Shown: piece after piece, positions 1-11,600 of the stretch | Layout: each line of letters begins with the position of its first letter | How positions within the stretch are numbered: position 1 is the stretch's first letter | Source: Chryseobacterium sp. ERMR1:04 | Lineage (GTDB): Bacteria > Bacteroidota > Bacteroidia > Flavobacteriales > Weeksellaceae | NCBI RefSeq assembly: GCF_001297705.1 | Contig: NZ_LIRF01000006.1 | Coordinates: 5,001-69,000, forward strand | Length of the DNA stretch: 64,000 nucleotides | Direction: 5' to 3' | Notes under the pieces: model-generated | The model's database searches: none | What the model was told of the DNA's origin: nothing | What the model saw: only the letters and a program-made list of their open reading frames with translations | Made by a program: the position numbers and the translations under genes

Positions 1-327
1 TCTGACCTTGCGATAAAAAAGCATTTTGTTTATCCTTATTACCGAATCAATCTTATACTAAACTGTCAAAGCACAATAATTTTTCTCAAAAACAATAAGC
101 AGACTCTTTGTCATCCTGTAAGGATCTAACCGATCTTTTTAGATCAAAATTCATTCATTAAAAAATCTGCTTCATCTGCTAAATCTGCGAGAGATTATTA
201 TCCTCAAACTTAAAGCTTCTGTCGAACGAAGTAATACAACCTCTTTTTATCATATTAAATGTAATCAGTAAAAGAACAAGCTTCATTATAGTCTCCTATT
301 CATTTAGTTGTATTTTTTTTGTTTGTT
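1..327. repeat. Gene-free region with intergenic repeat fragments
   Basis: No convincing reading frame. Around 107-126 lies a TTTGTCATCCTGTAAGGATC motif whose relatives recur, in reverse complement, at about 714-745 and 1015-1035 in the tandem repeats and as GTCATCCTGAGCGG-type sequence near 43710. Around 165-193 is a short ATCTGC-rich stretch (three ATCTGC words) of the kind found between genes in many Bacteroidota. This looks like accumulated repeat debris, not a gene. Confidence 0.5.
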
Positions 328-1083
328 GTGGAGTTAAGAGGTGTGAAAAATTAGATGTTGAAACATGGTTTCTCTGTTTGTTAATAACAAACCTGTTAGG
401 TTTAGAGATAGGGTGGAAAGATTCGAGTCTGGATCCCTACGGGATGACAAACTGAAAGTTGATTTTGCGATAAAAAAAATGAAAATCAGAAGGAAACCCT
501 AGCCCCGATGTTCTATGTTAGTCTGCAAATTATTCAGACTCAATTTTTAAAACTAAAAAATCAGATGGACTGGCTTGTGGTAAGTATTGCATTTGTTGTG
601 GAATTAAGAGGTGTAAAAATGAGATGTTGAAACATGGTTTTTCTGGGTGTTATAACAAACCTAACAGGTTTTTAAAACCTGTTAGGTTTAGAGATTTATA
701 GAGTGGAAGGATTCGAGTCTGGATCCCTACGGGATGACAAACTGAGAGTTGATTTTGCTATAAGAAATGAAAATCAGACAGAAACCCCTAGCCCCGATGT
801 TCTATGTTAATATGCAATATTATTTAGACTCAATTTTTAAAACTAAAAAATCAGATGGATTGGCTTGTGATAAGTATTGTATTTTTTGTGGAGTTAAGAG
901 GTGTAAAAAAATGAGATGTTGAAACATGGTTTTTCTGGGTGTTATAACAAACCTAACAGTTTTCAAAACCTGTTAGGTTTAGAGATTTATAGAGTGGAAG
1001 GATTCGAGTCTGGATCCCTACGGGATGACAAACTGAGAGTTGATTTTGCGATAAAAAAATGATAACCGGGCGGAAACCCTAGC
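328..1083. repeat. Three tandem copies of a ~200-bp intergenic repeat (period 270-290)
   Basis: Copies begin at about 328, 598 and 888, each with GTGGARTTAAGAGGTGT, then a GTTGAAACATGGTTT stretch, an AACCTGTTAGGTTT motif, GGATTCGAGTCTGGATCC, CTACGGGATGACAAACTGA and a shared tail ending near ACCCTAGCCC. Copies 2 and 3 resemble each other more than copy 1. In copy 2 the middle forms a perfect inverted repeat (657-671 with 675-689, AAACCTAACAGGTTT); in copy 1 only the right arm remains and in copy 3 the left arm has lost a base. No open frame crosses the unit. The function is unknown. Confidence 0.8.
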
Positions 1084-1190
1084 CCTGATAGCAGCGGTTA
1101 CCCCGCAACATGGAGCTGGATATGAGAAGGACTTAGCGTTGGAGCGCGTTGGCGTGAGGAGTATGAGCGGATAGCAGGAAATAGCTCCTG
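1075..1190. repeat. Flavobacterial intergenic element (CCCTAGCCCTGATAGC...AGCGGATAGCAGGAAATAGCTCC)
   Basis: It begins with ACCCTAGCCCTGATAGCAGC and ends with GCGGATAGCAGGAAATAGCT. I recall sequences with these ends as common intergenic repeats of flavobacterial genomes, often downstream of genes; this is memory, not a search. The inside is GC-richer than its surroundings. The beginning (ACCCTAGCCC) is shared with the tail of the tandem repeats upstream, which suggests that the tandem unit carries a truncated copy. Confidence 0.55.
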
Positions 1191-1337
1191 AAAAATAGAA
1201 AAAATTGAGTTAGTACTATTTGTTGAAATTTTAAATCAATCTCTTTAGATTCCAACAAACGAATTAAAAACTATTCTTTTCTTAAAAGAAGGATAGGATG
1301 CAAAGTTTTGTATTGATATATTGTAGAATTTTATATT

Positions 1338-1751
1338 CTACACCTCAATAAACTTTTTCCTTTGCTGTGGAGTAGGCAAATAACATTTTTGATTGGCCAA
1401 CTTCATTCTATTTCTTGAGATCATATCATAAAAGATATCACTAAAAGAGGGAGGAAGTATTTTTCCAATACCGGAAAGAGTGTAAATTCCACCTAAGATG
1501 CTGGCAATTTGTAATACAGCTCTTGATTTGATCATGTAGTATTGGCTAGGTTTCCAGAGATATAAAGTGTTGAATACTTTTGCTTCAAGACCTCTTTCTG
1601 ATAAAAATTTTTGCCCAAAATCTGATTGTAATGATGCAAACATAAATTGGTCTTTTTTATCTCTTTCCAGAATCCATTGTACCCAAAAATTACAGACGCC
1701 ACACTCTCCATCAAAAAATACGATATACTTATGTTGCCAATCTTCTTGCAT
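1338..1751 (-). CDS. DCC-family (DUF393) thiol-disulfide oxidoreductase-like protein
   Basis: The 137-residue protein has the family signature near its N-terminus, FFDGECGVCNFWVQWIL (residues ~12-28), i.e. a D-x-x-C-x-x-C centre, followed by the typical helical region with SRAVLQI. DCC proteins are small, presumably thioredoxin-like proteins of unproven substrate; the name comes from the conserved DxxCxxC. The gene lies 10 bp downstream of a haem-binding CxxCH protein on the same strand, so the two are probably co-transcribed and may share a redox theme. There is no signal peptide, so it should be cytosolic. Family assignment is strong; the biochemical role is not known. Confidence 0.9.
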   Translation of the reverse strand: MQEDWQHKYIVFFDGECGVCNFWVQWILERDKKDQFMFASLQSDFGQKFLSERGLEAKVFNTLYLWKPSQYYMIKSRAVLQIASILGGIYTLSGIGKILPPSFSDIFYDMISRNRMKLANQKCYLPTPQQRKKFIEV

Positions 1752-1761
1752 AATTTTATTT

Positions 1762-2223
1762 TTAAAATACCATTGATCTTTCGGTTTCTTCTTTTACTTT
1801 TTTAAAGTATTTCACTAATTCCTGCCTTTGTTCAGTAGTTAATTTGGCATCTTGATGTCCCAAGTAATAAGAATCTAAAGGCATTTCCTCTTTTGTTACC
1901 ATATCAATGCATTCTTCCAGTTTATGAACCTGCCTTTTAGGTTCGTACATCGCAAAGGTAGAAAAATTAAGATGTTTCCTGCCTTCTGTGATATGATTTT
2001 TCACAAACCATGAAGACGGAGCAATATCTGAATACCAAGGATATTTTGATTCATTAGAATGGCAATCATAGCAGGAAGTACTTATTATTTTTGCAATTTC
2101 TGGTGACGTTTTCTTTATTTTTAGAAAGTCCATTCCGGGAGTTGGTGGAGGATTCGTTTTATCGATTGGGAAAAACTGAATGAGAATAAAGGCGACTAGA
2201 ATAACAACTATTACTTTTTTCAT
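1762..2223 (-). CDS. Haem-binding domain protein (single CxxCH)
   Basis: The product has an N-terminal hydrophobic anchor or signal (MKKVIVVILVAFILIQFF) and then a central CYDCHSNESKYPWYSDIAP motif, one CxxCH haem-attachment site in a context typical of the Bacteroidota haem-binding domain (Haem_bd). A Met-Pro-x-x-x-Y stretch (EEMPLDSYYLGH) near the C-terminus could supply the distal ligand. It should face the periplasm. I start it at MKKV (2223) rather than three codons upstream because the hydrophobic segment then begins immediately after two lysines. It precedes the DCC-family gene by 10 bp. Confidence 0.88.
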   Translation of the reverse strand: MKKVIVVILVAFILIQFFPIDKTNPPPTPGMDFLKIKKTSPEIAKIISTSCYDCHSNESKYPWYSDIAPSSWFVKNHITEGRKHLNFSTFAMYEPKRQVHKLEECIDMVTKEEMPLDSYYLGHQDAKLTTEQRQELVKYFKKVKEETERSMVF

Positions 2224-2477
2224 ATACTGCAATTTGGGTTTCTAAACAGATAAAGATATTAAATTTTTAAGGATAAAAAAATGTAAAAAATATTGAAATG
2301 AAGGCACTAAGTTGAATTATTCTAAATACGCTACTATGTTATTAGTTTTTATCTAAGGTAATGCCAAATTTTATTAACTTAATTGCATTATTATATGTTT
2401 TGATATCCCGACGACTAGAAATCAATAGTTTATAATTTATTATAGTTTTTAACTATTGTAAAAATATTTTTGATAGA

Positions 2478-2508
2478 TTGTATTTATGAATTAAGCCTTG
2501 TAAGTTTG
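2478..2508 (+). promoter_or_regulatory. Promoter of katG (TTG-N20-TAAGTTTG)
   Basis: TAAGTTTGC at 2501 fits the Bacteroidota -7 box TAnnTTTG, with a TTG 20 bp upstream (2478-2480). It lies 62 bp before the katG start. The rest of the 347-bp gap (2224-2570) is AT-rich with no other recognisable element; I see no clear OxyR-type dyad by eye. Confidence 0.6.
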
Positions 2509-2564
2509 CAGAGTTGTTAAACAAACACAATAGGAAAACGTTAAAAACCAACATAAAAAATTAA

Positions 2565-4844
<2,280 letters not shown>

Positions 4845-4867
4845 TTTTTATATTGATCTAATTTTTG

Positions 4868-4897
4868 AAGACAGTCGTTTCGGCTGTCTTTTTTTAT
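4868..4897 (+). terminator. Intrinsic terminator of katG
   Basis: AAGACAG (4868-4874) pairs with CTGTCTT (4884-4890), followed by a T-rich run. It starts 24 bp after the katG stop codon. Confidence 0.8.
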
Positions 4898-5103
4898 GCA
4901 TCCATTTTAGATGAATGTTAATTTTTATATTCCTATTAAATTTGATTGGTTTTATGCAGACTCGTATTTCTGTAGTTGTAATTTTTACAATAACCAAAAG
5001 ATGATTAAAAATAATAATCATTTTATTTGATAATACATTTTTTTTGATTGAATATCAGAACTTTCAGGTTTTTGATTTTTTTATCTTTCAAGAAAAATCA
5101 CAA

Positions 5104-5502
5104 ATGAACACAAAAAAGTACATTCCTATATTATTAGTCATATTTTTATCTATTTGCTCATGCAATCAAAAAATAACAACATCTAATCAATCAACCATAA
5201 AGAATGCGTTCCCAATAAGCAGTAAAAATTTGATTGGGAAAGAATTCGTACGGGAGAGAAAATTAAATGAAAAAGTGGATGAAAATCCTGAACTTTCAGG
5301 TCCGGGAAGTATTAGTTTTAGGACTCAAAATGAAGCCTCTTATTTTGCACCGGGAAGCGATATGGGAATTGGAGTTACCTATAAAATAATGGGAAATAAA
5401 ATTATTTTAGATATCCAACTTTATAATGAAAAGAAAGAGTTTACAGCACTTGATGAAAAGAGACTGAAAGATGCAGAAGGTAATATTTATAAAGCAAACT
5501 AA
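5104..5502 (+). CDS. Small lipoprotein, paralog of the next gene
   Basis: From the ATG at 5104 the protein starts MNTKKYIPILLVIFLSICSC, a lipoprotein signal with the cysteine in SICSCN. An in-frame start 20 codons upstream would bury this signal, so I reject it. The mature part (~110 residues) is nearly the same as that of the following gene: KLNEKVDENPELSGPGSI, EASYFAPGSDMGI and a short beta-rich tail ending in GNIYKAN. I do not recognise a named family. The paired copies are a recent tandem duplication; both products should sit in the outer or inner membrane facing the periplasm or surface. Confidence 0.75.
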   Translation: MNTKKYIPILLVIFLSICSCNQKITTSNQSTIKNAFPISSKNLIGKEFVRERKLNEKVDENPELSGPGSISFRTQNEASYFAPGSDMGIGVTYKIMGNKIILDIQLYNEKKEFTALDEKRLKDAEGNIYKAN

Positions 5503-5558
5503 ATCTATAGTCTTCTATTAAATACATTGATGAAATTTCGAATAAAAAAACACCACAA

Positions 5559-5957
5559 ATGAATACAAACAAGTATACTCCTATATTATTGGCAGCATTT
5601 TTAGTAGCAAATGCATGCACCTCAAAAATCAAAGAATCTAACCCATCCACAACAAAAGAAGTGGTCTCCACCAAAAGCAAAAAATTAACTGGAAAAAGAT
5701 TTGTAAGAGATCGGAATTTAGATGAGAAAGTGAATGAAAATCCTGAACTTTCAAATCCGGGTAGTATTAATTTTAAAACTGAAAGTGAAGCCTCTTATTT
5801 TGCTCCCGGTAGTGATATGGGAATTAGTGGAACCTATCAAATTATTGGTGATAAAATTATTTTAGAGAGTAAGTTTTACAGTAAAAAGAATGTATTTACA
5901 CTCATTGATGAAAACACACTAAAAGACGAAAGCGGTCGTATCTATAAAGCAAAATAA
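5559..5957 (+). CDS. Small lipoprotein, paralog of the previous gene
   Basis: It starts MNTNKYTPILLAAFLVANAC with the lipid-attachment cysteine in ANACTS. The mature domain aligns end to end with its neighbour 56 bp upstream (ENPELSNPGSINF, EASYFAPGSDMGI, IYKAK at the end), differing mainly in charge. Same strand and short spacing suggest co-transcription. Function unknown. Two diverging copies may give a pair with different partners, but nothing in the sequence says which. Confidence 0.75.
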   Translation: MNTNKYTPILLAAFLVANACTSKIKESNPSTTKEVVSTKSKKLTGKRFVRDRNLDEKVNENPELSNPGSINFKTESEASYFAPGSDMGISGTYQIIGDKIILESKFYSKKNVFTLIDENTLKDESGRIYKAK

Positions 5958-6089
5958 TTATTATATTTTCATTCTGTTGTATCCTTGAAACTTAGTGTTC
6001 GAATAGAAATTTGTTACGTTTAATAAGCAAAGTCATTGTAAAGTTTTAGGATTTCAAAAATATCAAATTCGTAATTTGAAAGATTTTTA

Positions 6090-6117
6090 TTGCTTAAATA
6101 ATAAAAGCCTATCTTTG
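6090..6117 (+). promoter_or_regulatory. Promoter of der (TTG-N17-TATCTTTG)
   Basis: TATCTTTGC at 6110 matches TAnnTTTG, with TTG at 6090-6092. The start codon of der is 60 bp further on. Confidence 0.6.
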
Positions 6118-6177
6118 CAAAAAATTGAGCTCCAAAAGTTGGAGTAACTCATTAATAATTACTTATTAAACATTTTT

Positions 6178-7488
6178 ATGTCAAATATTGTTGCTATCGT
6201 TGGGCGTCCCAATGTAGGGAAATCCACGTTATTTAACCGTTTACTGGAAAGGAGAGAAGCTATTGTAGATTCTACTGCCGGGGTTACAAGAGACCGTCAT
6301 CACGGAAAATCAGACTGGAATGGTGTAGACTTCACTGTTATTGATACAGGAGGTTATGATGTGAATAACGATGATGTTTTCCAGGAGGAAATTTCAAAAC
6401 AAGTTCAGTTAGCAATCGATGAAGCTACTTCTATCATCTTTATGATGAATGTAGAAGAAGGTCTTACAGAGACAGACTACGAAATCCACGAACTTTTAAG
6501 AAGATCAAAAAAACCTGTTTATATTGTTATCAATAAAGTAGATTCTGCTAAAGAAGAAATCTTAGCAACTGAATTCTACCAATTAGGAATTGAAAAATAT
6601 TATACTTTATCTTCTGCTACAGGTTCTGGAACAGGAGAAGTTCTGGATGATATCGTTAGAGATTTCCCAACTACAGACTATAAAGATCCATTTGAAGGTT
6701 TACCTAAAATTACGATTGCGGGTCGTCCAAACGTAGGGAAATCTACCTTAACAAATGCTTTATTGGATGTTGAGAGAAACATCGTAACAGATGTTGCAGG
6801 AACAACAAGAGACAGTATTCAGACGCTTTACAATAAATTCGGACACGAGTTTGTATTGGTAGATACTGCAGGAATGAGAAGAAAGTCTAAAGTAAATGAA
6901 GATTTAGAATTCTATTCTGTAATGAGATCTATTCGTTCTATTGAGTATTCTGACGTGGTAATTATCATGGTAGATGCTACGCTAGGATGGGAATCTCAGG
7001 ATATGAATATTTTCGGTTTAGCACAGAAAAACAGAAAAGGTATTGTAATTGTAGTAAACAAGTGGGACCTTATTGAAGATAAGAAAACCAATACAGTACG
7101 TGATTTTGAAGAATCAATTAAAAATAAAATTGGTCAGTTCAGCGATATTCCAATTCTTTTTGTTTCAGCGTTAACGAAACAAAGAATTCTGAAAGCAGTT
7201 GAAATGGCAATGGTAGTGTATGAAGATCGTAAGAAGAAGATCAAGACTTCAAAATTAAATGAAATCATGCTTCCCATCTTTGAACGTACACCTCCACCGG
7301 CAAATAAAGGAAAGTTCATTAAAATCAAATATTGTGTGCAGCTTCCAACGCCGTCTCCACAATTTGTATTCTTCTGTAACTTGCCACAGTATGTAAAAGA
7401 ACCGTACAAGAGATTTACTGAAAACCAATTGAGAAAGGAATTCGGATTTACCGGAGTTCCAATCGAGATCTATTTCAGACAAAAATAA
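6178..7488 (+). CDS. der: Ribosome-associated GTPase Der (EngA)
   Basis: Essential tandem-GTPase that helps late 50S ribosomal subunit assembly. Both G domains are visible: the first opens with GRPNVGKSTLFN and has DTGG and NKVD motifs; the second opens with GRPNVGKSTLTN and has DTAGMRRK and NKWD. The C-terminal KH-like domain follows from about residue 350 (PPPANKGKFIKIKYC...GVPIEIYFRQK). At 436 residues it has the normal length. It is followed after 10 bp by the phosphopantetheinyl transferase gene, so they likely share a transcript. Confidence 0.98.
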   Translation: MSNIVAIVGRPNVGKSTLFNRLLERREAIVDSTAGVTRDRHHGKSDWNGVDFTVIDTGGYDVNNDDVFQEEISKQVQLAIDEATSIIFMMNVEEGLTETDYEIHELLRRSKKPVYIVINKVDSAKEEILATEFYQLGIEKYYTLSSATGSGTGEVLDDIVRDFPTTDYKDPFEGLPKITIAGRPNVGKSTLTNALLDVERNIVTDVAGTTRDSIQTLYNKFGHEFVLVDTAGMRRKSKVNEDLEFYSVMRSIRSIEYSDVVIIMVDATLGWESQDMNIFGLAQKNRKGIVIVVNKWDLIEDKKTNTVRDFEESIKNKIGQFSDIPILFVSALTKQRILKAVEMAMVVYEDRKKKIKTSKLNEIMLPIFERTPPPANKGKFIKIKYCVQLPTPSPQFVFFCNLPQYVKEPYKRFTENQLRKEFGFTGVPIEIYFRQK

Positions 7489-7498
7489 AGAAATAAGG

Positions 7499-8140
7499 AT
7501 GGAAGTTTGGGTAGCTTACAGTTTCCTGAATAAGAATAATTCTGAAAGAGTAGAAGAGTTATTTGATCAACTTCCTGTTTCCATTAAGCAGTCTGTAGAA
7601 AGATATCAAAATCCGAACGACAGGTTGGCTAGGAAAATTTCAAAATTATTATTAGAAACTCTGATAAGGAAAAGGAATCCTTATCAGAGTTTTTTTTGGG
7701 ATTTATATCAAAAAGATGATTTTTCAAAACCTTATATTAAAGGCTCTACATTTGATTTTAGCGGATCTCACAGTGAAAACTTAGTTATATCCTGTCTTTC
7801 CCCAAAAGGAAAATGTGGAATTGATACGGAGTTTATTCAGCCTTTGGATATTGATATTTACAATGATTTTTTACATTCTGAAGAAAGGAAATTCATTAAA
7901 TCTCATCAAAACCCTAAAGCTGCTTTTTATGAAGTATGGGTAAAAAAAGAAGCCTCGTTAAAGGCTTCAGGTTTTGGTATTTCAAAAGAATTGGGAGAGA
8001 TTGATGCTCATCAAGAAAAGGTAATCATTGAGGGTGATATCTACTTTACAAAGCCTCTGTCTTTATCTCCTGATTATATCACTTATATTGCTTCTGATTT
8101 CAGAATGACGAATTTACATACAGAAGAAATTATTTTCTGA
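7499..8140 (+). CDS. 4'-phosphopantetheinyl transferase (Sfp type)
   Basis: Transfers the phosphopantetheine arm of CoA to a serine on carrier proteins. The Sfp-family metal-binding motifs are present: GIDTEF (Gly107-Ile-Asp109-...Glu) and WVKKEASLKASG (Trp147, Lys150, Glu151). The length of 213 residues is normal for this family. It lies 10 bp after der and converges on the GNAT gene of the NRPS operon, whose carrier domain is an obvious candidate substrate, although an Sfp-type enzyme could serve others. Codons ~53-67 contain a strong terminator-like hairpin (listed separately), which is unusual inside a gene. Confidence 0.93.
   Translation: MEVWVAYSFLNKNNSERVEELFDQLPVSIKQSVERYQNPNDRLARKISKLLLETLIRKRNPYQSFFWDLYQKDDFSKPYIKGSTFDFSGSHSENLVISCLSPKGKCGIDTEFIQPLDIDIYNDFLHSEERKFIKSHQNPKAAFYEVWVKKEASLKASGFGISKELGEIDAHQEKVIIEGDIYFTKPLSLSPDYITYIASDFRMTNLHTEEIIF
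7657..7697 (+). terminator. Terminator-like hairpin inside the phosphopantetheinyl transferase gene
   Basis: AACTCTGATAAGGA (7657-7670) is perfectly complementary to TCCTTATCAGAGTT (7678-7691), a 14-bp stem with a 7-nt loop, followed at once by an unbroken T run (7690-7697). It has every feature of an intrinsic terminator on the + strand, yet it lies in frame within codons ~53-67 of an intact gene. It could prematurely stop der read-through transcription. Confidence 0.6.
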
Positions 8141-8145
8141 TTTTT

Positions 8146-8628
8146 TTACAACCATTTTTCATACAATAATCTTACAGGTTGGTAGCCTTGATTTCCAAGC
8201 CACTTTTGCATTGTATTATTATTGCATAAAGTATAGCGATAAATTTTTCGGATATTATAGTCTTTATAAGTCTCTTCAAAAGCTTTGTTAAGAGCAGAAT
8301 AAATTCCATGTTTTCTGAATTCCTTTTTTACATACCCTTCTGAAACATACAAATCATCAGCGTCCCCAAGCTCAAAATTGCTGTCATCTTTTTCGTCGAT
8401 GTATCCAAATATAAATCCGATTGCTTTGCCATCAATTTCAGCAATAAGAAAGGTGCCGTCATTTTCTTCTTCACATTCAGACATAAAACGGAGATAGTTT
8501 TCACGAATTAAATTCCAATCAGCCGTTTTATCATTCATGCTTTTTTCTGAAACATGAAGTTCGCCCACTAGCTCATCTGCGATGGCTCTATTTTCAGCGA
8601 TTTTTATTTTTTTAATGGTATAATCCAT
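8146..8628 (-). CDS. GNAT-family N-acetyltransferase
   Basis: 160 residues with the GNAT fold order: an N-terminal strand and helix, a central FLIAEIDGKAIGFIFGYI strand pair (residues ~60-80), and the acetyl-CoA loop region VKKEFRKHGIYSALNKAFE (~100-118), a slightly degenerate R/Q-x-x-G-x-G/A motif. The C-terminus has NNNTMQKWLGNQGYQPV, typical of the last strand. It starts 15 bp after the NRPS gene on the same strand, so it is likely co-transcribed and may acetylate the product of that enzyme or protect against it. Substrate unknown. Confidence 0.88.
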   Translation of the reverse strand: MDYTIKKIKIAENRAIADELVGELHVSEKSMNDKTADWNLIRENYLRFMSECEEENDGTFLIAEIDGKAIGFIFGYIDEKDDSNFELGDADDLYVSEGYVKKEFRKHGIYSALNKAFEETYKDYNIRKIYRYTLCNNNTMQKWLGNQGYQPVRLLYEKWL

Positions 8629-8643
8629 GTCTGTTTTTTTAGA

Positions 8644-11600
8644 TTATTTCCCTCTTAACGGGCTTCCGTGCCATGAGGTGTTATCAGAAAGTGCCTCTCC
8701 TTTCATTACTAGGGAAAGAGCATCAATGTGTACATTATTCCCAATTTCGGTATCGTATAAAATAATAGTTCTTGAGTGAATTGTCGTTTGGCTTCCTATT
8801 TTCACCCCGCCTACTTTCATAATTCTGTCTTCGAAAAGGTGGGTCTGAGGGCCACAGTCTTCGTTTAACATCGCTTCATCTCCGATGGATACCATATCAT
8901 ATTCTGTAATGTCAGTGGTGTTAAGCCATACTCTCTTTCCTATTTTTACCCCTAAAAATCTCATGAAGAAAGGCAGCCACATTGTACCGCGTAAGAAATC
9001 TAAAAAGAAAATAACCGGCAGCGCTTCATAAATTGTGGTAATTCCTTCACTGAGCCATACTTTAAGGCTGTACATTGGCATTTCGGTCTTTTTATACTTT
9101 CCAACCAATATCCATTTTAATAAAACGGTAAGAAAGAAGGATGGTAGTGCCACAATCCCTAAATAATAAAATGGAGCAAATACCAAAAGATACAGGATTT
9201 TTCCTTCCAGATAATTACTGGTATAAGCAATGAACAAAACACTGCAGATAATGATAATTGTTTGTGGAAGAATGATTCTTATTCCCTCTACAATAGCTCT
9301 TGCAAGCTGAAGTCGGACAGGAGGATTGTAAGTAAGGCTATCTTTGAAAGAATCTGATTTTTGTCTTGAAGGCAAACCAATAGGAGGAGATCCAAACCAG
9401 TCTTTTTCAGATGAATTTTCAAGTTGCTCTTCTGTTGGTGCTTTGCTTAAAACTCCGATCAACATATTATCTCCAAGTTCATATCCTTGTGGAATCAGGC
9501 CGCTGTTTCCTACAAAACTGTTGTTTCCTATTTTTGTTTTTGCTAAAATTAATTTTTGATTTCTTATATCATGTTCTCCAAGAATTACGGCATCAGCAAT
9601 AAATGAACCTTCACCAATTTCCAATAAATTATGAGAAACGTCGCTGGCTGTTGATATTTCTGAATTTTTCCCAACCTTAGCGCCCATCATTCTGTAAAAT
9701 TTACTGATATAAATTGATGCAAAAAGTGGATGAACAATGGTTAATGATAAATTAAATATTTGGTCTTTGATCCATTTTCTATAATATATAAAGCTGTAAA
9801 CAGGGTAGACTCCGGGTTTCATATTGCATTGCAGCAATCTTGTAATAATGCTTACCACCCCAATGAACAATAATATATACACCGTAGAAAGTATAGGAGC
9901 TTGCCATAGGTAATAAAAACTGTAATCAGATGAACGATCATCTAAATAATACAACGTATACAACGTTGGCGCTAGAGGTAAAACGATAAGAAGCGGAAAG
10001 AAAAATAATGAACACGCATACAAAAGAGAATATTTATTTCTTTTTTTAGCAGAAACTAATGTCGGAATTTCTACTTCTTCTGCACTTTTTGTTCTCAATT
10101 TTTCAGCAGGGCTCCCATCCCAAATCTCTCCAAAGCCAATGGTTTTTCCTTCATTCAGACAACTGAGATCCTGAAGTTCTCCAAACTCTTCAATCGTAGT
10201 TTCCCCACAAACAATAGCGGAAGACCCAAGATAAGCATGCGCTTTAATATGTACTTTTCGTATTTTTAAAATACCGTTTTCTACAGATGCATTATCAATA
10301 CTACAGCCTGAACTTGTGGTTACATTCTCATCAATGGTTACCAGATCTTCAGCGGCAATTGGCAAAAGACTCAGTTGAGCACTGGGATGAACTTTTACCC
10401 CCAATAATCGTAAATATTTAGGATATAAAGGCGTTTCTACAATAAATTCAGAAGGCATTAGTCTCTTAATTGTTTTCCAAAGCCACCATCTGAAATAATA
10501 CCATCCCCAAAGCGGATAGTCTCCTTCTTTTATTTTTCCGATAATAAGCCATTTGGTTAAAAGAATAATAATGGAATACACGGGAGGAATTAAAGTATAC
10601 AAAAGAACAGCACTCAATAAGGCATAGGTCGTTCCATATCCGTTAATCTGGAAATAATAATAACTTAAATAAGGAAAAAATATCTGAATACTAAATAACG
10701 CAAATACAGCCATTAAAGACACGGTCTGAGCTGCATTACATGCATAATATTGAAAGGTTGAAACCCTTTGAAACGGTTCTTGTTTTATAGGTTCCTGTTC
10801 GTGTTTATTTTTAAGACATTCGGCATAGGCTGACAGCGGACGGTTTTCATAAATATCTTTTAATGATGCATAAGGAATCCCTGCTTTTTGTCTCAAATGT
10901 GAAACAAGAGTTGCGGCCAATAAAGAGTGTCCACCCAAATCAGTAAAAAAATCATGTTTCAGATTAATATCTTTTCCAGGAAATACCCATTGAAGAGTTT
11001 GGATCAGCTTATCTTCTACCGAGGCTTCAGTATCTATTTTAATATCCTCATTTTTTTCATGCTGGCTGAAACTTTCAGGAATAGGAAGTTTCTTTCTGTC
11101 GATTTTTCCGCTTGGCATCCTTGGCATCTCCTTCATTTGAACAATAGCGATAGGAACCATGTAGGGCGCAAGAAATTTTGCCAGTTCTTTTCGGGTTTCA
11201 TTTTCGTCAAAAGAAGCGTCATTTTTTATAACAGCATATCCTACAAGTTGCCCTTGCCCATTAGAATCTTCTTTTACACAAACAGCAGCGGAAGAAATAT
11301 TCTGAAGCTGGTTGAGTCTGGATTCTATTTCACCAAGCTCAATTCGGTAGCCACGAAGTTTTATTTGATCATCAATTCTTCCCTGAAAGTCTATAAATCC
11401 ATTTTCTCTTATCACTACGGCATCGCCTGTTTTATAAATCGTGTCTCCGGGAAGATCAGAAAAAGGATTAGGCAGAAATTTTTGTTCTGTAAGCTCAGGA
11501 AGATTAAAATATCCTTTGCTTACGCCGGGTCCTGATATAATCATTTCTCCACGTTCACCTCTTGGAACGATATTCATATTTTCATCTATCACGGCAAGAT

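Noticed and set aside
328..1083. CRISPR array or tandem ncRNA genes
   Set aside because: The repeated units are ~200 bp and imperfect, with related spacers, unlike 20-50-bp identical CRISPR repeats; no cas genes nearby.
10927..11535. 202-codon open frame on the + strand
   Set aside because: Entirely antisense to the adenylation/carrier region of the NRPS gene, with Phe/Ile/Lys-rich composition and no family signal.
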